DNA from: a virus
Virus record (IMG/VR): IMGVR_UViG_3300046009_010455
Span: 1 to 21,545 of that record
Length of the DNA: 21,545 nucleotides
Direction: 5' to 3' (one strand)
The notes beneath the pieces were generated by a model that worked only from the letters and a program-made list of their open reading frames with translations, did not search any database and was not told the DNA's origin. Each line of letters opens with the position of its first letter. The first letter of the stretch is position 1. This document shows positions 1 to 6,761 of this stretch, piece by piece. Position numbers and translations under genes: made by a program.

Positions 1-2
1 AA

Positions 3-215
3 GAACATTTGGAAAATTTAAAAAAAGCATTTAAAAATAGAGATTACGATGGGGCTAAAAATCCATTTTATGGGTGTGGTGAAAAGATTAAAGGCGAAAA
101 AAATCCTATGTATGGTAGAACTTTTTATGATGTCTGGGTAGAGAAATATGGTAAAGAAATAGCTGACTTAAAAATGGAAGAATGGAAACAAAAAAAGAGG
201 AAGAAAAAAAATTAG
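3..215 (+). CDS. C-terminal part of a homing endonuclease (NUMOD3-type), 5' end outside the window
   Basis: The reading frame is open to the left edge, so only the C-terminal part (about 70 residues) is visible. It has two copies of a short motif, KNPFYG and GEKNPMYG, which are typical of NUMOD3 DNA-binding repeats in phage GIY-YIG and HNH homing endonucleases. A basic tail (KQKKRKKKN) follows. The nuclease domain would lie upstream of position 1. The frame overlaps the next gene by 34 bases. The family call rests on the repeat motif alone. Confidence 0.6.
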   Translation, partial: EHLENLKKAFKNRDYDGAKNPFYGCGEKIKGEKNPMYGRTFYDVWVEKYGKEIADLKMEEWKQKKRKKKN

Positions 216-667
216 AGCTAGTAACAACCCATATATGTACTGCTACTGATATAGGAGTTTTTGGCAATATGTTCGGAGGTAAGATGATGTCAATTATTGA
301 CTTGAGTTCTGGGGCCTATGCATCACAAGTTTGTGATACACCTAGAATGGTTACTGTTAAGATAGATGAAATGGTATTCAAGAACCCCGTAAAGGTTGGA
401 AACATCATCAAGCTATATGCTACAGTAAAAGAGTTTGGTAATACATCAGTTACCCTATATATTGAGGTGCGTAAACATAATGTTTATACTGGCAAACAAG
501 AAGTGGTAGTACATACTACAATAAAGTTTGTTAGAATTGACGATGAAGGTAACCCTATACCTATATCTACTAGAGTTAAAAAGAGATATGAAGAGCGTGT
601 TAGTAAACACGGTAAAGGATTATTAAGTAGTGAAGAACTAGTAGAAGAAAAGAATAGCAAACCATAA
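182..667 (+). CDS. Hotdog-fold acyl-CoA thioesterase, YciA/ACOT-like
   Basis: The 161-aa product matches the small acyl-CoA thioesterase pattern. HICTATDIGVFGNMFGGKMM resembles the family segment with a conserved Asn and Gly-Gly before the central helix. It continues with IIDLSSGAYAS (helix), VTVKIDEMVFKNPVKVG (the D-x-x-x-F-x-x-P-V-x-x-G segment) and a last strand VVVHTTIKFVRID. The family hydrolyses acyl-CoA to free acid and CoA, usually as a hexamer in the cytoplasm. ATG at 182 lies inside the end of the upstream gene, which suggests coupled translation. Such genes are unusual in phages, so it may be cargo carried with the neighbouring endonuclease. Its substrate cannot be read from sequence. 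Confidence 0.8.
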   Translation: METKKEEEKKLELVTTHICTATDIGVFGNMFGGKMMSIIDLSSGAYASQVCDTPRMVTVKIDEMVFKNPVKVGNIIKLYATVKEFGNTSVTLYIEVRKHNVYTGKQEVVVHTTIKFVRIDDEGNPIPISTRVKKRYEERVSKHGKGLLSSEELVEEKNSKP

Positions 668-669
668 AT

Positions 670-945
670 ATGGGTTCAAATATTACTTTAAGAAGTGGAA
701 AATATGCTGGTAAAACAGTAGAATGGTTGGAAGAAAACGATAGAGGTTATTTAGCTTGGATTAAAGAAAATAGACCAGAAATGCTTAAGGAAATTAAACC
801 GAAAGCATCAGTACAACCTAAGGTTACGATTATGAGCGATGAACCCAAATCACCTATTCAACCTAATAAAAATTTCTATAATGAAGGCCCAGATAAACTT
901 AGTTTACCATATTTAAAAAAATCTAAAGAAGATTTAGGATTTTAA
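670..945 (+). CDS. Small protein with exodeoxyribonuclease X-like C-terminal domain
   Basis: This 91-aa protein starts 2 bases after the thioesterase stop. Residues 7-34 (SGKYAGKTVEWLEENDRGYL, then AWIKEN) fit the short domain found at the C-terminus of ExoX-like exonucleases and alone in many phage proteins, with the pattern GKYxGKTxxx...DxGYLxW. The remainder is Lys/Pro-rich and probably disordered. There is no nuclease motif here, so a role as a nucleic-acid-binding or partner module is inference. Confidence 0.55.
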   Translation: MGSNITLRSGKYAGKTVEWLEENDRGYLAWIKENRPEMLKEIKPKASVQPKVTIMSDEPKSPIQPNKNFYNEGPDKLSLPYLKKSKEDLGF

Positions 946-957
946 TTTTTATTTTAT

Positions 958-965
958 TACCTTTG
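958..965 (+). promoter_or_regulatory. Bacteroidota-type promoter -7 element for the PARP gene
   Basis: TACCTTTG is followed by TATAAAAT and a 17-nt gap to the ATG at 983. It matches TAnnTTTG, the -7 element of the Bacteroidota primary sigma factor. The upstream box is weak, in a T-rich stretch. Confidence 0.65.
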
Positions 966-982
966 TATAAAATCTATATTTT

Positions 983-2287
983 ATGAGTATTATAAAAGAG
1001 AACGGACTGCGATATGCAAAGCTTATTCACGTATCAGTGGATAACGGCAAAACCGACAACAGCAACAAAGTTTATATAATGGAAGAATTGGCCGATGGTC
1101 GCATTAAATGCGAATACGGGCGAGTTGGTAAATCTATGGCAACTGTTTATAAAGGTAGCCATGAATGGGATAAAATTATCAGAGAAAAGACCTCAAACAC
1201 CAAAGGTTATACTGATGTTACTGAACTACAAACTGAATTAGTTGTTGATGACTCACAACCAAAAGATGATAAGGTGGAAGCTATCAAAGATAGCATTGTG
1301 CGTAAGCTGGTTGAAGAACTCATGGCATTTGCTAACAAGTCAATTCAACGTAACTATAAGGTAACACAAGAGGCTGTTTCTGAACTACAAGTCAATGCAG
1401 CACAAGAAGTCTTAGATAAGATTAGTGGGTTGATTAAGGTAGGTGTTGACTTAAAGCATGTTAATGATATGTTATTGAAGTTATACACTATTATTCCTCG
1501 TAAGATGGATAATGTTAAAAATCACTTGTTCGCTGCTATAACTGATAATGGTTCATTAACAGAAGCCCAGCGTTTACTTGAACTAGAGCAATCAGCTTTA
1601 GATACGATGGCTGGTCAAGTTCAGCTTATAAAACAGCAACGTGAAGCTGCATCTGAAGCTGTTCAAGATAAAGCTAAGGGTAAGAAAAGCAAAAGTCTTA
1701 CTATTCTTGAACAAATGGGTCTTACCATTGAGGTTGAGAACAACAAAGAAACACTTGACCTTATTACCAAATTGATGGGTTCTAACGCTAGTCAAATGAG
1801 GAAAGTTTATAAGGTAATTAACCTTAAAACGCAAAAAAGATTTGATACATACATGCAAAAAGTTGAAGTCACAAAGAAGCGTCTTTACTGGCACGGCTCA
1901 CGTAACGAAAACTGGTTTAACATCATTCAAACTGGTCTTCTTATTCGTCCATCTGGTGCGGTACATACTGGGTCTATGTTTGGTGATGGTATCTACTTTG
2001 CTGACAAGGCTCAAAAATCAATTGGTTACACATCTTTGCGTGGTTCTTATTGGGCCCGTGGTGGTGATAATAAAGCTTTCTTAGCTCTGTTTGATGTTCA
2101 CTTAGGTAAACAAAAAGAAATACTTCACCACGATTCTAGCTGTTATAGTCTATCGGATAAGGTATTGAAAAAAGAGGGTTTTGATAGCGTATTTGCCAAG
2201 GGTGGTGCTGATTTGCGTAACAACGAATTTATTGTATATCGCCCAGAACAATGTACCGTATCACATTTAATTGAAATAGCTGACTAA
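983..2287 (+). CDS. Poly(ADP-ribose) polymerase with WGR, regulatory and catalytic domains
   Basis: The 434-aa protein has the domain order of DNA-damage PARPs. Residues about 15-75 form a WGR-like domain containing YGRVGK. Residues about 100-260 are helical, like the PARP regulatory domain. Residues about 295-434 are the ADP-ribosyltransferase fold. The H-Y-E triad is visible: H304 in LYWHGSR, Y349 in KSIGY, and E415 in NNEFIVYRPEQC. GDGIYFADKAQKS matches the NAD-site loop of PARP1. An intact Glu predicts chain-forming activity rather than mono-transfer. The enzyme would use NAD+ to modify protein or nucleic acid; the target is unknown. The stop overlaps the next start (TAATG), so it is co-translated with the Pth2-like gene. 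Confidence 0.9.
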   Translation: MSIIKENGLRYAKLIHVSVDNGKTDNSNKVYIMEELADGRIKCEYGRVGKSMATVYKGSHEWDKIIREKTSNTKGYTDVTELQTELVVDDSQPKDDKVEAIKDSIVRKLVEELMAFANKSIQRNYKVTQEAVSELQVNAAQEVLDKISGLIKVGVDLKHVNDMLLKLYTIIPRKMDNVKNHLFAAITDNGSLTEAQRLLELEQSALDTMAGQVQLIKQQREAASEAVQDKAKGKKSKSLTILEQMGLTIEVENNKETLDLITKLMGSNASQMRKVYKVINLKTQKRFDTYMQKVEVTKKRLYWHGSRNENWFNIIQTGLLIRPSGAVHTGSMFGDGIYFADKAQKSIGYTSLRGSYWARGGDNKAFLALFDVHLGKQKEILHHDSSCYSLSDKVLKKEGFDSVFAKGGADLRNNEFIVYRPEQCTVSHLIEIAD

Positions 2288-2997
2288 TGGAAGAAATAGT
2301 AAAAAAAACAGGTTACGAATGGTGCCTAGAAGCCAACATTAGGTTATTAGACCTAAATGAATGGGGAAAATTCTTTGGTGAAGCAAAATATTTTCTTGAA
2401 AAAATATCACTTCAAGAATTTTATAAAAATATTGAAGAGTGTTCAGTTATCACCAATACAAAACCTCTAAAAACAGAACCTCATCTAGAATATAGGATGT
2501 ATGGGCTTGTACCGTATAATATTAGCCCTATACAACAAGCTATTCAATTTGGACATGCGGTTGTCGACTACGGACAAACTGTTAAGGGTTTTGGTAAAAT
2601 TGAAAAAAAATATAATACTTGGGCTAATCGTGATAAAACATTCATTATCCTTAATGGTGGTACAACAAACAATAACCCAGAGTGTTTAGGCACCTTAAAT
2701 AAGCATTTAAACGCATTAAATGATGCTGGTGTGTTGGTTCAATCATTTCATGAGCCAGACTTAGGTGACCAATTAACAGCTGTAGTATTTCTAATTGATG
2801 AACGTGTTTTTAATAAAACACTCTACCCAGATTTCGTACCAGAAGAATTACCATATTCAACTAGAAAACCTAGTGATAAAGCAATGTCACAATTAGAAGC
2901 TAGAAATAGCAAAGCTTATGCAGAATGGGAGAAAGAAATAGGTGGCCCAGTTAATGCGTTTTTAAGGGAATACTTAAAACCATTAAGATTAGCTTAA
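2287..2997 (+). CDS. Peptidyl-tRNA hydrolase 2 (Pth2)-like protein
   Basis: This 236-aa product has an uncharacterised N-terminal part (about 65 residues) and a Pth2-like core from about residue 70. LVPYNISPIQQAIQFGHAVV resembles the start of Pth2, a strand followed by a helix with the family (S/G)HA motif. KTFIILNGG fits the next strand. LNKHLNALNDAGVLVQSFHE and TAVVFLIDE match the later helix, strand and strand, where Pth2 usually has an Asp or Gln-Thr before the last strand; DQLTAVVF is here. Pth2 releases tRNA from stalled peptidyl-tRNA. Start ATG overlaps the PARP stop by one base. Activity is inferred from fold similarity only. Confidence 0.6.
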   Translation: MEEIVKKTGYEWCLEANIRLLDLNEWGKFFGEAKYFLEKISLQEFYKNIEECSVITNTKPLKTEPHLEYRMYGLVPYNISPIQQAIQFGHAVVDYGQTVKGFGKIEKKYNTWANRDKTFIILNGGTTNNNPECLGTLNKHLNALNDAGVLVQSFHEPDLGDQLTAVVFLIDERVFNKTLYPDFVPEELPYSTRKPSDKAMSQLEARNSKAYAEWEKEIGGPVNAFLREYLKPLRLA

Positions 2998-2999
2998 TG

Positions 3000-3029
3000 T
3001 TGATTTTTAGTTGGTTTTCCTTATATTTG
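3000..3029 (+). promoter_or_regulatory. Promoter just ahead of the gene at 3034
   Basis: TTG (3000-3002) and TATATTTG (3022-3029) are 19 bp apart. Only 4 bases separate the -7 element from the ATG, so the transcript is probably leaderless or nearly so. Confidence 0.65.
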
Positions 3030-3033
3030 TAAT

Positions 3034-3588
3034 ATGGAAACGAAAGGTGCCGAATTTTTTCATTATCTAAACAAACGATATTATATCAAAGAAAAATTAT
3101 TCTTTGATAAAAATGGTGATAAACATGTATGGGGTGAATCAATTATAAATTATGCGTGTAAGATTTTTTCTTATGACAGTGATTTTTGTTTAAAATTATT
3201 AAAGAAATGGATAAGAAAGTATAAATTAGTTGGGGATGAGTTTAGAACAGCAATGTTTCCTAAAACACTTAGAACAACTTGGAACCCAGACATAGCACAA
3301 GGTTTAACCGTTCAATTTGGTATTTCGGATTCTGAAGAACACCTAAAAAATATACTTATTGATAGTGTTGGAAGAGAGCTTAAGGCTGATATTTTATTGG
3401 AAAATAAAGGAAAAATTAAAACCATAGATGAAGTGTTTAGTTTAATTAAATGCTTGGGTTATGAACCTAACCCAACACATTACTACAACTTAGACAATAA
3501 CACAACTAGACAATATTTTGTTTCAACAACATATAATGAAATGATTAATGAAAGACAGAATAACACTCTTTGGCAAGATTGGATTTGA
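3034..3588 (+). CDS. Hypothetical protein, 184 aa
   Basis: I do not recognise a family. The protein is mixed alpha/beta, without membrane segments or signal peptide. An aromatic N-terminal stretch (FFHYLNKRYYIKEKLFF) comes first, and a helical LLKKWIRKYKLVGDEF region lies near residue 60. It has its own promoter, and its last 41 bases overlap the start of the 2H phosphoesterase. The two probably form one short transcription unit. Confidence 0.7.
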   Translation: METKGAEFFHYLNKRYYIKEKLFFDKNGDKHVWGESIINYACKIFSYDSDFCLKLLKKWIRKYKLVGDEFRTAMFPKTLRTTWNPDIAQGLTVQFGISDSEEHLKNILIDSVGRELKADILLENKGKIKTIDEVFSLIKCLGYEPNPTHYYNLDNNTTRQYFVSTTYNEMINERQNNTLWQDWI

Positions 3589-4072
3589 GCCAGAGAACAA
3601 AACTAAAAAGCATAATTCACAATCATCTTGGAAACGAATGGCCATGGTTCATATTGATGGTGAAGTAACAGAATACTACGCTTGGTTTATACAGAAGCGT
3701 TATAATTTGATACTTAATAAACCATTAAGGGGTGCCCATATTTCGTTTATAAATGATAGCATAAAAGATTTCTCTCAAAATGGCACTAAAACCATGGAAG
3801 AAATTGATGAGACGTGGAATAATGTTAAAACAAAATGGGATAAACAAATAATACCAGTAACACTTGATTTAAACCCTAAAACAGATGATAGGACGTGGTG
3901 GTTAAATATACCACATGATGAAAGAGAACTATTACATGGTATAAGAGCAGAACTAGGTTTAGGAAGACCATTCTGGGGGCTTCACATGAGTATTGGGTAT
4001 GCAAATGAAAAGAATATATATCATTCGGTTTATATTCATGAATTAATTAAAAAAGGATTAATTACAACATAA
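3548..4072 (+). CDS. 2H phosphoesterase (LigT / anti-CBASS Acb1-like fold)
   Basis: The 174-aa product contains the two H-x-S/T signatures of the 2H superfamily: RGAHISF (H64, S66) and WGLHMSIG (H146, S148), about 80 residues apart as expected. Members hydrolyse 2',3'-cyclic or 2'-5' phosphodiester bonds; examples are LigT, tRNA-splicing cyclic phosphodiesterases and the phage anti-CBASS enzyme Acb1, which cuts cyclic oligonucleotide signals. Substrate cannot be decided from sequence. The nearby Pth2-like and nucleotidyltransferase genes favour RNA end-processing, while the phage context favours an Acb1-type counter-defence role. The start at 3548 overlaps the previous gene; an alternative ATG at 3638 would still keep both motifs. 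Confidence 0.8.
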   Translation: MKDRITLFGKIGFEPENKTKKHNSQSSWKRMAMVHIDGEVTEYYAWFIQKRYNLILNKPLRGAHISFINDSIKDFSQNGTKTMEEIDETWNNVKTKWDKQIIPVTLDLNPKTDDRTWWLNIPHDERELLHGIRAELGLGRPFWGLHMSIGYANEKNIYHSVYIHELIKKGLITT

Positions 4073-4104
4073 TTTGGAAGTTACGAAAAAATGTTGTACC
4101 TTTA
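4073..4104 (+). promoter_or_regulatory. Promoter for the nucleotidyltransferase gene
   Basis: TTTGG (4073-4077) and TACCTTTA (4097-4104) are spaced 19 bp. ATG follows 20 bases later. Confidence 0.6.
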
Positions 4105-4124
4105 CAGAATAAAAATAAGATAAA

Positions 4125-5126
4125 ATGGGTGGAAGAGCACTTAAAAACACCATAACTCGTAGATACGATAGAAAAGAATTCGATGTTATTAGCATTGAAC
4201 TAATGGATATGCTTAAAAGTGATTTTAAGCGTGTTTTAATGCCTTTATTCTATACAAATAAGGAATCATTCGGTGACGCTGATATAATTGTTTCTATGGA
4301 AGATTTTACGCATGATATGCGTGAATACATTATGGATAAATTTCTCCCAAATGAAATATTCCATAATGGTAACTGCTGGTCGTTTGATTACAAAGAATTA
4401 CAAGTTGACCTTATTACGGTATCGGCTGAAGACTTTGATACCAATGCAATGTACCTTTCATATAACGACTTGGGAAATTTTATTGGTCGTATCGCTCAAG
4501 GATTTGGCCTAAAATATGGTCAAGAAGGTCTTTGGTATGAGCATTATTTCAAGGGTACCAATATCGCTAGGATTCAAGTTTCTAAAAACTATGAAGACAT
4601 CTTTAAGTTTCTAGGGCTTTCATATGAAAGGTATTTGGAGGGTTTTGATGAACTTGAGGATATCTTTGAATACATAGCAACCTGTAAGTTCTTCAATTGG
4701 AAATATTTCCAATTGGATAAGTTGAACAAGATTAATCGTGACCGTAACTTGAAACGCAAGTCATACATGTCATTCCTTGAATGGATGGATGCTAACGTTG
4801 CTGATGAAAATCACGAATATGAGTTTGATAAAACGCAAGATGAATACAATAAGATGATTGCTGAAGCATTTCCTTATGCAAACTTGGAATTGGAAATCAG
4901 AAGAGTTGAATATGAATATTGCAAAACGCTTTATATCAAAGCTAAGTTTAATGGTGGAGAAGTAATGCGTAGGTATGGCCTTAAAGACAAAGAATTAGGT
5001 GACGCAATGACTGGGTTTAGGAAAGTAATTGGTAGTGTGTTTCAAAATGAAACATATGAAGACTACATATTAAACAACACTGTTGAACATATCTATAGTG
5101 ATTTTGAGGTTTATATAACTAGATAA
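4125..5126 (+). CDS. Pol beta-superfamily nucleotidyltransferase
   Basis: The 333-aa protein opens with MGGRAL and carries FGDADIIV (D51 and D53) and ELQVDLI (D95). Together these are the G-G...D-x-D...D pattern of Pol-beta-type nucleotidyltransferases, which bind two metal ions and transfer a nucleotide from NTP. The C-terminal half (about 100-333) is helical and charged and I do not recognise it. The family includes CCA-adding enzymes, poly(A) polymerases and antitoxin-like AMP transferases. Most tRNA genes in this window do not encode CCA, which makes tRNA end addition or repair an attractive but unproven idea. It has its own promoter and is followed after 1 base by a small membrane gene. 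Confidence 0.7.
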   Translation: MGGRALKNTITRRYDRKEFDVISIELMDMLKSDFKRVLMPLFYTNKESFGDADIIVSMEDFTHDMREYIMDKFLPNEIFHNGNCWSFDYKELQVDLITVSAEDFDTNAMYLSYNDLGNFIGRIAQGFGLKYGQEGLWYEHYFKGTNIARIQVSKNYEDIFKFLGLSYERYLEGFDELEDIFEYIATCKFFNWKYFQLDKLNKINRDRNLKRKSYMSFLEWMDANVADENHEYEFDKTQDEYNKMIAEAFPYANLELEIRRVEYEYCKTLYIKAKFNGGEVMRRYGLKDKELGDAMTGFRKVIGSVFQNETYEDYILNNTVEHIYSDFEVYITR

Positions 5127-5127
5127 T

Positions 5128-5259
5128 ATGACGTGGTTGATTTACGATAATTTAGATGAGCAAACGCAAGTTTCAATTGGTATCTTATTAATTACGGGGT
5201 TGGTGATATTGTTTGGTATTGTTGGAATAAATTGGATATATGAAAAACTAAAAAAATAG
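5128..5259 (+). CDS. Small single-helix membrane protein, 43 aa
   Basis: A short ORF starts one base after the nucleotidyltransferase stop. After a polar N-terminus (MTWLIYDNLDEQTQ) comes one hydrophobic segment of about 22 residues (IGILLITGLVILFGIVGIN) and a basic end (YEKLKK). This is a typical one-helix inner-membrane peptide with a positive inside tail. It could be holin-like or an envelope modulator; neither is shown. Confidence 0.6.
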   Translation: MTWLIYDNLDEQTQVSIGILLITGLVILFGIVGINWIYEKLKK

Positions 5260-5586
5260 TTAATCATAGAAATGATTGTTTTCAAGCATAAAATTAACTA
5301 TATCATCAGCCTCTTTACAAACCTGTTGAAATTCCATTACTTGGTCGTTTGAAAGTATGAACCATTCATTGTTAGCTTCAGTTCTTTGATGAGAATAACG
5401 TTTATGCAACCAACGTTCTACCTTAACATAGTTATCGGTTCCATAAGCATCAAGAACAGAAATAATATTTGAATTACCTGTTTTAAGTTGTTTAAGCCGT
5501 TTTTCTGGTTTGTTTTTGGTAAAACCAATCTTATGACGTTCATTACCATCTTTGTCGACTTCTAATAAAAGATATACATAGCCCAT
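5260..5586 (-). CDS. GIY-YIG protein of the T5orf172 / MUG113 type
   Basis: This is the only gene on the minus strand. The likely start is the ATG at 5586 (MGYVYLLL), which gives 108 aa; a start at 5649 would add 21 residues with no family match. YVYLL (the GIY counterpart), KIGFTKN (the YIG counterpart) and the later RTEANNEWFIL follow the T5orf172 pattern, a GIY-YIG branch common in phages. The family suggests DNA cleavage or binding, but many members are uncharacterised. It lies tail to tail with the small membrane gene, their stop codons adjacent. Confidence 0.75.
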   Translation of the reverse strand: MGYVYLLLEVDKDGNERHKIGFTKNKPEKRLKQLKTGNSNIISVLDAYGTDNYVKVERWLHKRYSHQRTEANNEWFILSNDQVMEFQQVCKEADDIVNFMLENNHFYD

Positions 5587-5599
5587 AGTTACAAGTATA
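5587..5599 (-). promoter_or_regulatory. Minus-strand -7 element directly at the GIY-YIG start
   Basis: On the minus strand TATACTTG is followed by 5 bases and then ATG. The close spacing supports the internal start and suggests a leaderless message. Confidence 0.45.
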
Positions 5600-5649
5600 G
5601 ATAAATTAATTTGGAGTGTAAAGATTTTTGAAAATATTTTTAAAAACAC

Positions 5650-5743
5650 TTGACAATATCAAAAAAGTTTTGTACCTTTGTATAACTTTTAAGAACAACA
5701 ACATATTTATAAAAACGAGAGCAATCTCAAAAACAACAAAACA
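5650..5743 (+). promoter_or_regulatory. Promoter and 5' leader of tRNA array 1
   Basis: TTGAC (5650-5654) and TACCTTTG (5673-5680) are well spaced. The 30 bases at 5672-5701 are identical to 9499-9528 at the head of array 2, and the similarity continues through an ATATTTA. A small hairpin GAGA-GCAA-TCTC (5717-5728) follows, then an A-rich stretch to the leader ORF. Two copies of one promoter module thus drive the two tRNA arrays. Confidence 0.8.
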
Positions 5744-5818
5744 ATGAAAAACTTATCTTTACAAATCGTCCTTGTGTTATGTTTGCTAGTGGCAGACTGG
5801 GTGGGCTATGCTTGTTAA
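5744..5818 (+). CDS. Leader peptide of tRNA array 1, 24 aa, Leu/Val/Cys-rich
   Basis: The ORF has 6 Leu, 4 Val and 2 Cys in 24 codons. Codons 9-16 read VLVLCLLV, so they hold only Val, Leu and Cys. The first canonical tRNAs downstream are Cys x2, Val x3 and Leu. It sits between promoter and intrinsic terminator, and its codons 19-22 can pair with the terminator's 5' arm. This fits a ribosome-stalling leader peptide in which shortage of Val-, Leu- or Cys-tRNA allows readthrough into the tRNAs. The hydrophobic composition could alternatively mean a tiny membrane peptide, but the terminator mimicry would then be unexplained. Confidence 0.75.
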   Translation: MKNLSLQIVLVLCLLVADWVGYAC

Positions 5819-5855
5819 GTAAGTTTTAAATACTGATACAACAAAGGCCCATTCG
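5798..5855 (+). promoter_or_regulatory. Possible antiterminator pairing in leader 1
   Basis: TGGGTGGGCT (5798-5807, end of the leader ORF) can pair over 10 bp, four of them G-U, with 5846-5855. That is the 5' arm of the terminator. The ORF segment imitates the 3' arm GAGTGGGC. A ribosome that reaches the stop would cover it and let the terminator form; one stalled at codons 9-14 would leave it free. Confidence 0.65.
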
Positions 5856-5872
5856 AAAGAGTGGGCTTTTTT
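5846..5872 (+). terminator. Intrinsic terminator (attenuator) ahead of tRNA array 1
   Basis: GCCCATTC (5847-5854), a GAAA loop and GAGTGGGC (5859-5866) form an 8-bp stem, then T6. It ends 7 bases before the first tRNA-Cys, so expression of the array from this promoter requires readthrough. Confidence 0.85.
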
Positions 5873-5879
5873 ATTTTAT

Positions 5880-5950
5880 GCTAGTAATGTACATGGAGTG
5901 CGATAAGTCTGCAAAACTTATAGAGATTGGTTCGATTCCAACTATTAGCT
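5880..5950 (+). tRNA. tRNA-Cys(GCA), first copy
   Basis: Acceptor GCTAGTA/TATTAGC, D stem GTAC/GTGC with a short loop, anticodon arm TAAGT-CTGCAAA-ACTTA, T loop TTCGATT, and U73 as expected for Cys. CCA is not encoded. Confidence 0.85.
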
Positions 5951-5957
5951 CAAAAAT

Positions 5958-6028
5958 GTTAGCGTGGCCGAGTGGCTAGGCAGAAGTCTGCAAAACTTCC
6001 CACACAGGTTCGAATCCTGTCGCTAACT
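5958..6028 (+). tRNA. tRNA-Cys(GCA), second copy
   Basis: Acceptor GTTAGCG/CGCTAAC, anticodon arm GAAGT-CTGCAAA-ACTTC, T loop TTCGAAT, U73. Outside the anticodon loop it differs clearly from the first copy, so it is not a recent tandem duplicate. Confidence 0.9.
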
Positions 6029-6059
6029 CAAAATAATAATAGTTTAAAAAGTTTTAGTT

Positions 6060-6386
6060 ATGATTAGTGAAGAAGTAAAAAAGAATTTTCTAGTAGATAG
6101 AGATTCAACAGGTAGAGAAGTAGTTACGTTCATTGAAACAGGTAAAAATTATTTCATTGAATACATTGAACCTAGGAACCATAAGATTTCTTGGGGCGAT
6201 ATAAACCCAGCTACCAAACAAGTTGAAGGTAGTTATGGGCAAAAATACAAGGGTTCAATTAAAGCTGAAGAATCACTTATTACTAAAGAAAACGGATTTG
6301 AAGAAATAGTTGAAGGTACTGGTAGTCCTTATTCAACGATTGAAGAAATGCATAATAAATGGAAAAAAGAGAATGGTTATGCTTGA
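6060..6386 (+). CDS. Hypothetical protein, 108 aa
   Basis: An ATG 31 bases after the second tRNA-Cys opens a soluble, charged protein that I do not recognise. It appears beta-rich (VVTFIETGKNYFIEYIE, then ISWGDINPATKQVEG) with a helical C-terminus. It lies inside the tRNA transcription unit and would be co-expressed with the tRNAs. Its stop overlaps the next start. Confidence 0.7.
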   Translation: MISEEVKKNFLVDRDSTGREVVTFIETGKNYFIEYIEPRNHKISWGDINPATKQVEGSYGQKYKGSIKAEESLITKENGFEEIVEGTGSPYSTIEEMHNKWKKENGYA

Positions 6387-6675
6387 TAAAAACGAAGTAA
6401 AGAAAGACTTATATAAGTCAAAAAATATGGCTAAGTTTAGCCACTATGTAAGTGGTAATTTATACTATAATGTTGAATTGGCAGATGGTGTTTATCAATT
6501 TCCAATTGCAACTGTAGAAGAAGATAATGATGCAACAGCTAGATTAGGTCGTTCATTATTATACCTTTCAGAAGACTTAGGTACTACTGTATTTAATGCT
6601 GAAATTAAGGGTTCTGAATTGAACCGTTGGATTTCAAAAGCAATAGATAAAGGAGAATTTACAAAGGTTGGCTAG
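6379..6675 (+). CDS. Hypothetical protein, 98 aa
   Basis: The chosen ATG at 6379 overlaps the TGA of the previous gene; ATG 6373, two codons upstream, is the alternative. The sequence has a strand-rich core (GNLYYNVELADGVYQFPIAT) and a helical end (SELNRWISKAIDKGEF). There are no membrane segments or recognised motifs. The gene pair separates tRNA-Cys from tRNA-Val in the same unit. Confidence 0.7.
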   Translation: MLDKNEVKKDLYKSKNMAKFSHYVSGNLYYNVELADGVYQFPIATVEEDNDATARLGRSLLYLSEDLGTTVFNAEIKGSELNRWISKAIDKGEFTKVG

Positions 6676-6686
6676 TCCAACCACAC

Positions 6687-6761
6687 GGGGAGATAGCTCA
6701 GTTGGTTCAGAGCAATTGCCTTACAAGCAATAGGTCGGGGGTTCGAATCCCTCTCTCCCTA
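6687..6761 (+). tRNA. tRNA-Val(TAC)
   Basis: Acceptor GGGGAGA/TCTCCCT, D stem GCTC/GAGC, anticodon arm ATTGC-CTTACAA-GCAAT, T arm GGGGG-TTCGAAT-CCCTC, A73. Canonical class I. Confidence 0.93.

Noticed and set aside
1598-1894. Minus-strand open frame inside the PARP gene
   Set aside because: It is the antisense of conserved PARP coding sequence; the same applies to other antisense frames inside large genes.
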